From Bacillota bacterium (GTDB lineage Bacteria; Bacillota_I; Bacilli_A; Erysipelotrichales; Erysipelotrichaceae): a stretch of DNA of 64,000 nt. The DNA lies in NCBI GenBank assembly GCA_023249475.1, contig JAHFCO010000004.1:23378-87377 (forward strand), written 5' to 3'. Of the stretch, positions 1-10,053 are shown piece by piece (positions within the stretch are counted from its first letter, which is position 1; the number at the start of each line of letters is the position of its first letter). The notes beneath the pieces are model-generated. The model was not told the DNA's origin. It made no database searches and saw only the letters and a list, made by a program, of their open reading frames with translations. The position numbers were made by a program, and so were the translations under genes.

Positions 1-130
1 ATCCGCATCGTCTTGCGGGTGCTTTTAATTTTTCCCGCACCCCGTCCGATTTAACCAGATTTCCTGGCATACGGTGAGCGAGATAAATTTTCAAGAAAAA
101 TACCTTTCTTGGTACTCAACCAATGTGATT

Positions 131-349
131 GTGTCCTTTGGCTGTTGAGGGACATAAAACTTTTCAAAGAAGTTTATCTTTCTCTCGTTCAAACAGTGCA
201 AAAGTGTCCTGTGACTATTAGAGGGAGAAAAAAACTATTTGAAAAGCCTCAACTTATGGTCTTCTCCAAGGCTATGGGATGAGAAGAAAAATTATTTTGA
301 TTCTTTTCGTTCAAACAGATGGTTTAGCTCCATTGGTTAGTGAGGGACA
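131..349 (+). repeat. Imperfect direct repeats upstream of the primase
   Basis: Bases 1-379 hold no gene. They contain recurring blocks: CGTTCAAACAG is identical at 186-196 and 308-318; TGAGGGACA is identical at 146-154 and 341-349, with a variant TAGAGGGAG at 219-227; each TGAGGGA-type block is preceded by a short GTCC- or TTGG-containing stretch. The copies lie 73 and 122 bases apart and stop just before the primase ribosome site at 363-374. Spaced repeats beside a replication gene suggest iterons or a regulator-binding leader. The copies are short and irregular, so this is a weak inference. Confidence 0.4.
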
Positions 350-379
350 AGAATTCAGCCCTCGGGAGGAGGTGAAAAA

Positions 380-2709
380 ATGCAATACGACAATCTGCCA
401 AAAGTACTGAGAGAAAACGGCACTTTCTGCCTCTGGCGGTTTGAAGAACGACAAGGACAAGAGAAGCCCGCTAAGTTTCGCATCAAATTAATGGGAGAAA
501 AGCACAGCCAAACAATGAAAAGACCTTCACAGATTATGCCGCTGCGGTTGAGGTCGTGAATCGGTATGACGGGCTTGGGATTGGTATCTTTAAAGGTTTT
601 TCCGCCATCGACATCGACCACTGCATCAACGAGGACGGAACCTTAAGCCCTCTCAGCAAAGCCATCGTAGACTTATTCGAGGGCTGCTATATGGAGAAAA
701 GTCCATCCGGTAGAGGCCTTCGCATTCTTTTCAAGGCCAGTGGCTTTAAGTACAACACAGCCAAATACTACATCAACAATATCAACGTCGGTGTTGAGGT
801 GTACGTCTACGGTGCGACCAAGAAATTTGTCTCCGTTACCGGCAATGTGTTTCGAGATGGGGAGATTATTGAGGCCGCTGACAAGCTGCAGCTCCTGCTG
901 GACCGCTTCATGCTCCGACCATTGAAAAATAAAGCCAAAAATCGAAAACCGGCAATCTCCTACCTATCCGATGAAGAAGTCCTCAGCAGAGCAAAGACTG
1001 ATAATAACAGCGAGGAATTCATCAAGCTGTGGGAGGGCGAAATCCCTGAAGGCAAATCCCATAGTGAAGCGGACCTTGCCCTGTGTGCTCATCTTGCGTT
1101 CTGGTGCGGTAAGGATATCACCCAGATGGACAGGCTATTCCGACAAAGCGGCCTGTACCGTGAAAAATGGGACCGGGTGCAGAGCGGTACAACCTATGGA
1201 CAGATCACTCTTGAAAAGGCGGTCGAAAGTGTGACAGAGACCTACAGCCCCATGGGAAAGCTCTCTCAAATCGAATCAGACTTTGAAGTGCCGGGCTGTA
1301 AGCCGCTTGAGGAAATGAAGCCCCATCGTGATCCCCGATATGGGTGGAACGACATCGGTAACAGCAATATGTTCGCGGATCACTATAAGGCTATCGCAAG
1401 GTATGTGCCGGAGCGCAGGCAGTGGTTTGTCTATGACGGGATGGCTTGGCGTGGTGATACCGGAAACTTAAAGGTCATGAACCTCTGTAAAAAGCTGGCC
1501 AATAAGCTGATGGTCTATGCCCTGTCCATTGAGGAAGAGTTGCTGCGCAAGCAGTACATCGAATTTATCAGCAAATGGCAGACCCGCAGGCAGCGGGAAA
1601 TCATCCTCAAAGACGCTCAGGACGTACATCCACTCTCGGCCAGTGCCTTTGATAACGACATTTATCTGCTCAATTGCCAGAACGGGGCGCTGAATCTCCA
1701 TGACGGTGTGTTTCGTGAACACAGGGCCGAGGACTACATTACCAAAATCGCCGGTGTGCATTATGACCCATCAGCAAAGTGTCCTCGCTGGGAGCGGTTC
1801 ATTGACGAAGTCATGAGCGGCGACCGCGAAAAAGCGGAGTTCTTCCAAAAAAGCCTGGGCTATGCCCTGACAGGCGATACCCGCCACGAAGCGATGTTCA
1901 TCCTCTTCGGCGCAACTACCCGAAATGGCAAAGGCACCTCGATGGAAACCTTCCTGCGGATCTGTGGTGATTATGGCAGAACCTGCAGACCGGAAACCAT
2001 CGGAATGAAACAAAACAATAGCGGCTCCGCTCCTTCTGAGGATGTGGCGCGGCTGGCCGGAGCGAGGTTTGTGAACATCAGCGAGCCGGACAAGCGCCTG
2101 ACGCTCAGTGCAGCCTTGCTCAAAACCCTAACAGGAAGCGACACCGTCAACGCCCGGTTCCTGCATGAAAACAGCTTTGACTTCAAGCCCCAGTTCAAAA
2201 TATTTACCAATACCAACTACCTGCCAACAGTAACGGATCTAACCCTACTGACTAGCGGGCGGGTGAAGATCATTCCCTTTGAGCGTCACTTTGATGAGTT
2301 CGAGCGGGACCTCGGACTGAAAGACGAGTTCTTTCGACAGGAAAACCTTAGCGGCATTCTCAACTGGGCGCTGGAAGGCTATGCAAAGCTACGCAGGACC
2401 GGCCTTGAGATGCCTCAGTCGGTCAAGGATGCCACCTTTGCCTACCACCGGGAAAACGACAAGGTGGGACTCTTCATTGAAGAGCGCCTAGTCGAGGATG
2501 GAAGCTGTGAGGAACGCACCTCCGACATCTACTTTGCCTACCAAAGCTGGTGTAGAGAGAACGGCTACTTCCCGGAAAACGCCAGAAACTTTAAAAATTC
2601 TCTGGCCAATGTGGGAGAGATTGTGAGGAAGCGCCCTCGGAACGGAGGTGAAAAGACCACTGTGTTCATCGGCTACAAGCTACTCAGAGGAACAGAATTC
2701 CTCGAGTAA
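380..2709 (+). pseudogene. P4/D5-family DNA primase-helicase with an early frameshift
   Basis: A strong ribosome site (GGAGGAGGTG) precedes ATG 380, which opens a primase-like N-terminus (YDNLPKVLRENGTFCLWRFE) that stops after about 55 codons. After position 475 the homologous reading (HQINGRKAQPNNEKTFTDY) resumes in another frame and runs unbroken to 2709, so one base, probably a G after 475, is missing. The rejoined product would be 776 residues: an N-terminal primase-polymerase region with metal-binding AIDID and the SPSGRGLRI signature, then a superfamily-3 helicase of the phage/plasmid primase family with Walker A GATTRNGKGTS near residue 510 and the typical FTNTNYLP segment. Known role: replicating the excised element. 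A downstream start at ATG 556 would make 717 residues without the first 58. Confidence 0.82.
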
Positions 2710-2718
2710 ATCAACACA

Positions 2719-2806
2719 GGGGCAGTATGTGGCAAGTTTTTTAGGTAGTTTCTAAATTCTATAGTCACATGAGAAACAACCCGTAAAACCTGCCACAAGA
2801 TGCCCC
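2719..2806 (+). repeat. Long imperfect hairpin between primase and zinc-ribbon gene
   Basis: Two nested pairs of inverted arms face each other across about 55 bases: GGGGCA (2719-2724) with TGCCCC (2801-2806), and TGTGGCA (2728-2734) with TGCCACA (2791-2797), each pair separated by three unpaired bases. TTTT and AAAA stretches just inside add further pairing. There is no T-tract after it, so it is not a standard terminator. It may be an RNA processing or attenuation structure, or a binding site for element proteins. Confidence 0.5.
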
Positions 2807-2827
2807 ATGTGAGAAAGGAGTAAAAGC

Positions 2828-3115
2828 ATGGCTACTAAAACCTATCTTCTGGTCAAAGACGACCACAACCTACTGTGTACCCGATACTTTTTCGGCAATC
2901 CTTATCTTGTTGCAGAGGAAAGCGGCTGCCGCTTCTATATGACAGTTCACGACAGCGGCGCTATCCGGGTACACGCAACAAAGCCGTATGACTTTGGAAG
3001 GCTTGAAGCCTTAATGGTACGGTGTCCTAAGTGCACAGCGCAAATGGTACCGATCCATTCGTCATTCAACAACGATGAGACACAAGCCTTTCGGTGCATA
3101 ATCTGCAAGAAGTGA
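2828..3115 (+). CDS. Small zinc-ribbon protein of unknown function
   Basis: The product has 95 residues and a good ribosome site (GAAAGGAG) 7 bases before the start. The C-terminal third carries two CxxC pairs, CPKC and CIIC, about 26 residues apart, which is a zinc-ribbon arrangement. The N-terminal part is a predicted beta-rich domain with no recognised motif. It lies between the primase and the capsid gene of the mobile element and is probably co-transcribed. A role in DNA or RNA binding during replication or gene control of the element is inferred only from the zinc ribbon and the neighbours. Confidence 0.75.
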   Translation: MATKTYLLVKDDHNLLCTRYFFGNPYLVAEESGCRFYMTVHDSGAIRVHATKPYDFGRLEALMVRCPKCTAQMVPIHSSFNNDETQAFRCIICKK

Positions 3116-3235
3116 CCCTGGGGGCTGTGAAATCCCTAGAACTATTTCAAACGGACAGCGGCGTGGGGCTTCACGCAGAAAAACGCGAATTCAAACGGGG
3201 TATTAACCTCAAAACAAATTTAGGAGGATTTTATC

Positions 3236-4150
3236 ATGAAAACATCAACGACTTACAACAGAGCATTTTGGAATTTAGTTCGAGGTTCCAACGATCATCA
3301 CAATGATTTACGGGAAGGCTCAGACTATCAGACTGGCGCATACTTCTTGCCAAACGAATCGACCAGTCGTTTCCTCGCAGCGCTTTCAAAAGAGAACCTT
3401 TTTCGCAGAATTGCTACCACGATAAACGCCACAACCAAAGGCGGATCTATCATAGCCAGCGATGCTTGCACAGCAGCAGACTGGATTCCAGAGAACAGCC
3501 CTATTCCGGACGCAGAACAGTTATATAAGCAGTACCGTGTGCAGGAACACAAGCTTGCAGGAATCACACTGCTTCAAAACGATTTTATTCAAGATTCTGC
3601 GTTCGATGTTGAATCCTATCTCACCAATGAATTTGCTCGCAGCTTTGGTAAAAAAGAAGAATGTGCCTTCATAAACGGAGATGGTGAGAATCAGCCTTAC
3701 GGTATTCTGCATCCGACCAATGGTGCCGAAGTCGGTGTGACTGCTGCTGCAGCTGACAGCATCAGCTTTGATGAAATTATCAAGCTATTCTTCAGTCTCG
3801 AATCTGAATACCGCAATCGTGCTGTGTGGGTCATGAACGATGATACAGCAATGGCTCTACGAAAACTTAAAGACACGGATGGCAATTACCTCTGGAGAAA
3901 CAGCGATGACACCATTTTCGGTAAACCAGTCCTAATCTCCAATTTTATGCCCGGTCAGGCATCTGGTAACAAAGCGATTGCTTTTGGAGATTTCAGCTAC
4001 TACTGGATCGTTGAAAGACAGAATCTTTCCATCAGACCAATCAAAGAAAAGTACTATGTCACTGATCAGATTGCCTATATTGGCTTTGTGTTCCTTGACG
4101 GATGTCTTATCCGACCTGAGGCCATCAAGCTTCTACAGATGAGTGCCTAA
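3236..4150 (+). CDS. HK97-fold phage major capsid protein
   Basis: The product has 304 residues and starts behind the ribosome site TTAGGAGG. After a short N-terminal arm come the features of HK97-type capsid proteins: a segment around GAYFLPNE, the long helix region, WIPENSPIPD, QNDFIQDSAFDVESYL, a NGDGENQPYGIL loop, and a C-terminal IAFGDFSYYWIVER to FLDGCLIRPEA stretch. HK97 gp5 is about 385 residues with a 100-residue delta (scaffold) domain that a protease removes; this protein begins almost at the mature arm and has no delta domain. No portal, terminase, protease or tail gene lies beside it. It may form a shell for the element, work as a satellite capsid with a helper phage, or be a relic. 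The fold assignment is firm; the role is inferred. Confidence 0.88.
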   Translation: MKTSTTYNRAFWNLVRGSNDHHNDLREGSDYQTGAYFLPNESTSRFLAALSKENLFRRIATTINATTKGGSIIASDACTAADWIPENSPIPDAEQLYKQYRVQEHKLAGITLLQNDFIQDSAFDVESYLTNEFARSFGKKEECAFINGDGENQPYGILHPTNGAEVGVTAAAADSISFDEIIKLFFSLESEYRNRAVWVMNDDTAMALRKLKDTDGNYLWRNSDDTIFGKPVLISNFMPGQASGNKAIAFGDFSYYWIVERQNLSIRPIKEKYYVTDQIAYIGFVFLDGCLIRPEAIKLLQMSA

Positions 4151-4161
4151 GTCAAACTTAG

Positions 4162-4196
4162 GGTGCCGGGTCCTGATCCGGCTCGGCACCTCTTTC
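4162..4196 (+). terminator. Hairpin after the capsid gene
   Basis: GGTGCCG (4162-4168) pairs with CGGCACC (4184-4190), with partial extra pairing inside the loop, followed by TCTTTCT. The T-tract is broken, so it may be a weak terminator or a transcript-stabilising 3' end for the capsid message. It lies 11 bases after the capsid stop and 33 bases before the next start codon. Confidence 0.6.
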
Positions 4197-4222
4197 TAAA
4201 AAACTGAAAATGGAGGTCATTT

Positions 4223-4426
4223 ATGGACGCGCAAAATCAAAGCCGCACCTTTGAAACGGACATTGGCGGGACCGTCTATGTCGTTGAATCCTGTGTAAGC
4301 GAATCCGCAAAGGAAAGCGCCTACACCAAGCTTAAAAAGCTGATTACCGCCAACGCAAAGCACCTGGAAAAGATATCAGACAGTTCAAATAAAGATACGG
4401 AAATCGACTCGACTACTTCAAAATAG
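4223..4426 (+). CDS. TnpW-like small element protein
   Basis: The 67-residue product is preceded by GGAGGTCATTT. Its core has the pattern of the TnpW family of transposon-encoded small proteins: an arginine-led stretch, then IGGTVYVVESCVSES, then AYTKLKKLI. Known: in Tn4451-type mobilizable transposons tnpW lies near the large serine recombinase gene tnpX and its function is unresolved. Here it is immediately upstream of a large serine recombinase, which supports the assignment. It could be a recombination accessory factor. The C-terminal 20 residues are polar and probably disordered. Confidence 0.6.
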   Translation: MDAQNQSRTFETDIGGTVYVVESCVSESAKESAYTKLKKLITANAKHLEKISDSSNKDTEIDSTTSK

Positions 4427-4457
4427 TACGGTAATATCACAGTGCCTAACCGTTTGA

Positions 4458-6178
<1,721 letters not shown>

Positions 6179-6224
6179 CAGAAAATATCAATCCCTATCT
6201 GACTACCGTGAATCGCGGAGTTTT

Positions 6225-7079
6225 TTATCGAGGATCCTTAGGCATCTTGCTTAAGGTGATTTTCCATTGGTAACCGGTGGATATGTTGTAGGCGTTGGCG
6301 AAACTGCCTTGGTTGATCGCGATCCCCATGCGATAGAGCGAATTGACATAGAGGATCGGCGCACCGATCCGCACATCGGCGAAACTTCGTCCGTAAGGGA
6401 TGGTGTTCTCATAGACCAAGGTGTCCCCGTTGTAGAGGCTGACCAGGAATTTCTCGCCGAATTCGGGGCGGAGTTCCATGAAGTCCGATCGATCGATGCT
6501 GGTCCACAGACTGCCGAAACGGACATCCAGGGCTTCGATTGATCCGCTGACCGTGTCTTTGGCGACCAGGGTTTGGACCAAGGGAAGCATGACGATACGC
6601 GAAAGGTCGATGGTCGGTCCGACGTCTTCGAAGCCGATCTGACCGGCTGCCAATTTCGCCCCCGTCGCCGCATAGACATCCCTTCCGTGGAAGGTATAGG
6701 AGGCTTCGGTGTTGGCCCGGCGATGCTTGCTTTCTTCGATCTCGCGCATCTCGACGATGCCGATTTCCTTATGGACATGGGTCAGCGTCCCGTTGTTGGG
6801 GGTGACGATGAACATCCCATCCTTGGTTTTGGCGACGACGCTTTTGCGCGTCGTCCCGACCCCGGGGTCGACCACCGAAACGAACACGGAACCTTTGGGC
6901 CAATATTGAACGCTTTGCAGAAGGCGGTAGGAGCCTTCGAAGATTTGATAGGGCGGGATTTCATGCGTCAGATCGAAGATTTTCAAGTCTTCGTCGATTT
7001 GCAATGCGACGCCGTACATCGCGGCGACCGCACCGTCCGCATAGCCGAAATCCGATTGCATGACCAGGATCTTACTCAT
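6225..7079 (-). CDS. SAM hydrolase (SAM hydroxide adenosyltransferase, DUF62)
   Basis: The start chosen at 7079 follows AAGGAGGTCCA and gives 284 residues (MSKILVMQSDFG). Members of this family use a water-derived hydroxide to split S-adenosylmethionine into adenosine and methionine. The family signatures are present: SDFGYADG near residue 9 with the conserved aspartates, LTHEIPPY, VSVVDPGVGT, TPNNGTLT, YTFHGRDV and DVGP. A C-terminal beta domain follows. It overlaps the upstream relative by 4 bases (ATGA), so translation is coupled. The gene ends about 50 bases from the mobile element, and its last residues differ from the paralogue, so the insertion may have altered its extreme 3' end. The physiological reason for hydrolysing SAM in this operon is unknown. 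Confidence 0.88.
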   Translation of the reverse strand: MSKILVMQSDFGYADGAVAAMYGVALQIDEDLKIFDLTHEIPPYQIFEGSYRLLQSVQYWPKGSVFVSVVDPGVGTTRKSVVAKTKDGMFIVTPNNGTLTHVHKEIGIVEMREIEESKHRRANTEASYTFHGRDVYAATGAKLAAGQIGFEDVGPTIDLSRIVMLPLVQTLVAKDTVSGSIEALDVRFGSLWTSIDRSDFMELRPEFGEKFLVSLYNGDTLVYENTIPYGRSFADVRIGAPILYVNSLYRMGIAINQGSFANAYNISTGYQWKITLSKMPKDPR

Positions 7080-7876
7080 TGGACCTCCTTGATCGTGACT
7101 TTCCACGAGGGACCGAAACGTAAACCATAGGTATCTTTGGCCGAACCCATGCAGATCGCGAACGCCACCTTCATCAGTTCGTTGGTGTAAAGGACGGGTC
7201 GGCCTTCAGAAACATAGCCGAAGGTCGGATGATAAGGGACGATCGTATCTAAAACTAGCGTGGAATCATGGTGGACGACAAGATGAACCGATTCCCCGTA
7301 GGCGAGGTTCAGCTTTTTCATGAACTCGATCGGGATGTTGGTCCAAAGGTTGCCGAAGTTGGGGTCCATGATTTCGAAGATGCCATGCAGACCTTGATTA
7401 TCGATCCAGGGGTCGGGGATGTCGAAGCGCACGATCTCGTCGATCGGATAGACCGGTCCGACGTCTTCAAAGGCGATGATCCCGCTTGCCAGACGCGCGG
7501 CGCAATAGCCAAACAGATCCCGTCCATGGAAGACCGAAGTCCCCGTGGTCGTCGCCAAGCGGTTGACCGATTCGTCGATCACCCGGACTTCGAGGATCCC
7601 CGGATCGCTGAAGAGATGCGTCAGCGTCCCGTTGTCCGGTGTGACGATATAGTTGCCTCGCCGGGTCTTCGCGACGCAGGCTCTGCGTTTCGTCCCGACG
7701 CCCGGGTCGACCACCGAGACAAACACCGTATCCTGCGGCCAGAACCTGACCGTCTGCAACAACCGAAACGAAGCGCTCCAAATGTCGTATTGCGGGATTT
7801 CGTGGGTCGAATCGAAGATTTCCAGATCGCGGTCGACGCTTTTGACGACGCCGTACATCCAGCATCGCCCCGGCAT
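7076..7876 (-). pseudogene. SAM hydrolase paralogue lacking its N-terminus
   Basis: From MYGVVKSVD onward the protein aligns with its downstream neighbour throughout (STHEIPQYD, VSVVDPGVGT, TPDNGTLT, SVFHGRDL, FEDVGPVY). It lacks the first 20 or so residues, including the SDFGxxDG segment that supplies conserved active-site aspartates. The only in-frame starts are an ATG with no ribosome site at 7876, giving the unrelated lead MPGRCW, or the internal ATG at 7858. Upstream sequence belongs, in another frame, to the end of the M20 peptidase. A deletion therefore seems to have removed the peptidase stop, the spacer and the hydrolase start. The product is probably inactive. Two complete paralogues in tandem are the inferred ancestral state. 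Confidence 0.78.
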
Positions 7877-9194
7877 AGACTTCCACCAGTCTCTCCAAGT
7901 GCTGCAGATCGATGCATTCGTCGGCTTGATGGGCGAGACTCGGTTCGTCTTGGCGATGCGGTCCGAAAGCCACGCAGTGCCGGATCACTTTACTATAGGT
8001 CACGCCGCCGGAGATGATCGGACGCGAGGTCGCATCCTTGGACCACTCGGCATAGCGCTTAAGCAGGATTTGAATCATCGGGTCGTTTTCATCGTTGAGG
8101 ACGGGTTTCGCATCGTAATCCAAGCTTAGTTCGAGTCCGATCAAGCGTTCCTGCAATCGACGCGTCAAGTCGTGCGAATCGCATTCGATGGGATAGCGGC
8201 AATCGATCTCCGCATACAATTCACCGTTTTGAATCCGCAGAACCCCGAGGTTCAAGGTGAGTTTGCCCATGGCTTCGCCGGTGAAGGAAAGACCCGCGGA
8301 TTCGCCGTAGGGATCGCGGAACACGGTGTAAAGCAAGTTCGCCAACGGTTCTTTGGTCGCCGTTGCGATGAGTTCCAGAAGTTTCACCGTCGCATTGTCC
8401 CCCAGTTCGGGTCGCGACGCATGGGCGGCTTTCCCTTCGACATGGACCACGATGCCGTCGGGGGTGGTTTCGATCGTATGTTGGATTTTCGCTTGATTGA
8501 ATCGCTCGATCAGGATTTCAGGGATCAGGCTGGTGAAGCGGGCTTGGGCGGTCGGCGCGATGACGTTGCACTGGACCCCTCCGTCCAAGGCGTCGAACCC
8601 TGCGAAGACCTTCCCTTTCAGCGTCCACATCAAGGCGCCCTTCTCCCCGATGGACAAGGGGAAATACCCGTCCGGGGTGAAGGCGAAGGTCGGTTCACCG
8701 GCTTTCGATATGTAATGTTTGATGTCGTCCATGGTCCGCTCTTCATCGCAACCCAACACGACACGCAGTTGGCGTTTTAATTTGAACTGTTTCGCTTCAA
8801 GCCTCTCTTTGATGTCTTTCAGGGCGGTATAGGCGGCCATCGCCGGACCTTTGTTGTCCTGCGTCCCCCGTCCATACATTTGATTGTCGACGATTTCGCC
8901 GCCGAAGGGATCTTTCGTCCATCCGACGCCTTCGCTCACCACATCGAGATGGCATACGACATCGATCCGCTCTTCCCCCTCGCCCAACACGATCGCGATG
9001 GCGTGGTTGTCAAAGTCCAACACTTGAAAACCGTCGCGTAGCGCCAGTTCCTTCATGAACCTCAGCGCGTTGAACGCGCCGATCCCGTAGGGATGTTCGG
9101 GTGTTACGGTATGCGGGTCGCCGACGCTGTTGATGCGGATCAGACGTTGCAGGTTCGCGACCATTTCTTCCATTCCACGTTGCTTCAGTAACAT
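7467..9194 (-). CDS. M20 family (PepV-like) dipeptidase with an aberrant C-terminal tail
   Basis: The start is taken at ATG 9194, one base after the EcfT stop and behind GAGGTATGAT. Residues 1 to about 445 form a metallopeptidase of the PepV/Xaa-His dipeptidase type: FNALRFMKE, the metal-binding HLDVVSEGVGW, YGRGTQDNKGP, the CDEERTMDDIKHY motif, and the C-terminal GGVTYSKV, NCVAFGP-like (here HCVAFGP) and AHQADE segments. Homologues end a few residues after the segment seen here as VEVYAGAML (about 7,870). Instead the frame continues for about 130 residues through the neighbouring hydrolase gene in the wrong frame, giving an arginine-rich sequence of no family. Catalytic residues are intact, so activity may survive. 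Likely role: cytoplasmic dipeptide cleavage, perhaps of a substrate brought in by the ECF transporter. Confidence 0.82.
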   Translation of the reverse strand: MLLKQRGMEEMVANLQRLIRINSVGDPHTVTPEHPYGIGAFNALRFMKELALRDGFQVLDFDNHAIAIVLGEGEERIDVVCHLDVVSEGVGWTKDPFGGEIVDNQMYGRGTQDNKGPAMAAYTALKDIKERLEAKQFKLKRQLRVVLGCDEERTMDDIKHYISKAGEPTFAFTPDGYFPLSIGEKGALMWTLKGKVFAGFDALDGGVQCNVIAPTAQARFTSLIPEILIERFNQAKIQHTIETTPDGIVVHVEGKAAHASRPELGDNATVKLLELIATATKEPLANLLYTVFRDPYGESAGLSFTGEAMGKLTLNLGVLRIQNGELYAEIDCRYPIECDSHDLTRRLQERLIGLELSLDYDAKPVLNDENDPMIQILLKRYAEWSKDATSRPIISGGVTYSKVIRHCVAFGPHRQDEPSLAHQADECIDLQHLERLVEVYAGAMLDVRRRQKRRPRSGNLRFDPRNPAIRHLERFVSVVADGQVLAAGYGVCLGGRPGRRDETQSLRREDPARQLYRHTGQRDADASLQRSGDPRSPGDRRIGQPLGDDHGDFGLPWTGSVWLLRRASGKRDHRL

Positions 9195-9195
9195 A

Positions 9196-10053
9196 TCATA
9201 CCTCGAAGGGGAACCACATTTTCGTCGCGGGCTCCCAGATGTTGCGCGACACGATCCAAGCCAGACAGAAGAGAAACAAAGCAAGCGTCGACCATCGGAA
9301 CAGTTTATCCATCAGCGTCGGTTCGACTTCGGCGTAATACGTCCGGTCTTTCTTCAGCCCGTAACCCCGCAAATCCAAGGCGTTGGCGATGTTCCCGATC
9401 CGGTCGAACGAGGTGATGATCAACGGAAACAGGATGTAGATCGTTTGTTTCAAGCGTTTGAGGATCGGCGTTTTGCGAAGGTCCATCTCGACGCCCCGCG
9501 CCTGCATCGACACCTTGATGTTTTCATAATCCCGGGAAATGTCGGGGATGTAGCGGAACGCGAGCGAGACGACCGTACAGATCTTGTACGGGACCCCCAG
9601 TCCGTGCAGACCCGAAGCCAGTTCGCTCGGGGTGATCGAAAGGATGAACGCCATCGACACGGTGAACGAGGTCAGCATCTTAAACAGCCGGACCAGCAGA
9701 TACCAGAGCGTTTCCAGACTGACGAAATAATAAGAACTGAAGGAGTACAAGATCGTACTGGTCCCGCCGGTCCATTCGGAACCGATGTCCGGCTTGACGA
9801 CCCAGTACAGGAAGATGTTGAAGAAGTTCATCAGGAAGATCGCGATGAAGAGGACGATGATCACTTTCCAATCGGGTTTCAGGCTGACGATCGCGATGAG
9901 GGAAAGGAACATCAGCGGCGCCAACAAGCGCAGGTCGAACGACATGATCGTATAGACGATGCAGACGATGAAGAGTCCGACTTTCGTTTTCCCCGAGAGT
10001 TTATGGAGGAAGGTCTTGCCGGGCACGATGTTGATGAAGATGCGTTTACTCAT
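9196..10053 (-). CDS. ECF transporter transmembrane protein EcfT (CbiQ/YkoC-like)
   Basis: The 285-residue membrane protein has about six hydrophobic helices. It carries the paired short motifs by which EcfT couples to the two ATPase domains: SMQARGVEM near residue 180 and LDLRGYGL near 225, both in the cytoplasmic coupling helices. It overlaps the ATPase gene by 8 bases (ATGAGTAA) and is followed one base later by the peptidase start, so it is the third gene of a tight operon. With the ATPase and the S component it would form a complete energy-coupling factor importer in the cytoplasmic membrane. The substrate cannot be read from EcfT. Confidence 0.92.
   Translation of the reverse strand: MSKRIFINIVPGKTFLHKLSGKTKVGLFIVCIVYTIMSFDLRLLAPLMFLSLIAIVSLKPDWKVIIVLFIAIFLMNFFNIFLYWVVKPDIGSEWTGGTSTILYSFSSYYFVSLETLWYLLVRLFKMLTSFTVSMAFILSITPSELASGLHGLGVPYKICTVVSLAFRYIPDISRDYENIKVSMQARGVEMDLRKTPILKRLKQTIYILFPLIITSFDRIGNIANALDLRGYGLKKDRTYYAEVEPTLMDKLFRWSTLALFLFCLAWIVSRNIWEPATKMWFPFEV

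Noticed and set aside
12..45. Possible hairpin with GGGTGC and GCACCC near the left edge
   Set aside because: Only six pairs with a long T-rich loop and no gene context visible; could be the end of an upstream gene outside the window, but cannot be supported.
7467..7870. Extra C-terminal domain on the M20 peptidase
   Set aside because: This part is the SAM hydrolase gene read in the wrong frame; it is arginine-rich and resembles no domain, so it is treated as an artefact of a deletion.
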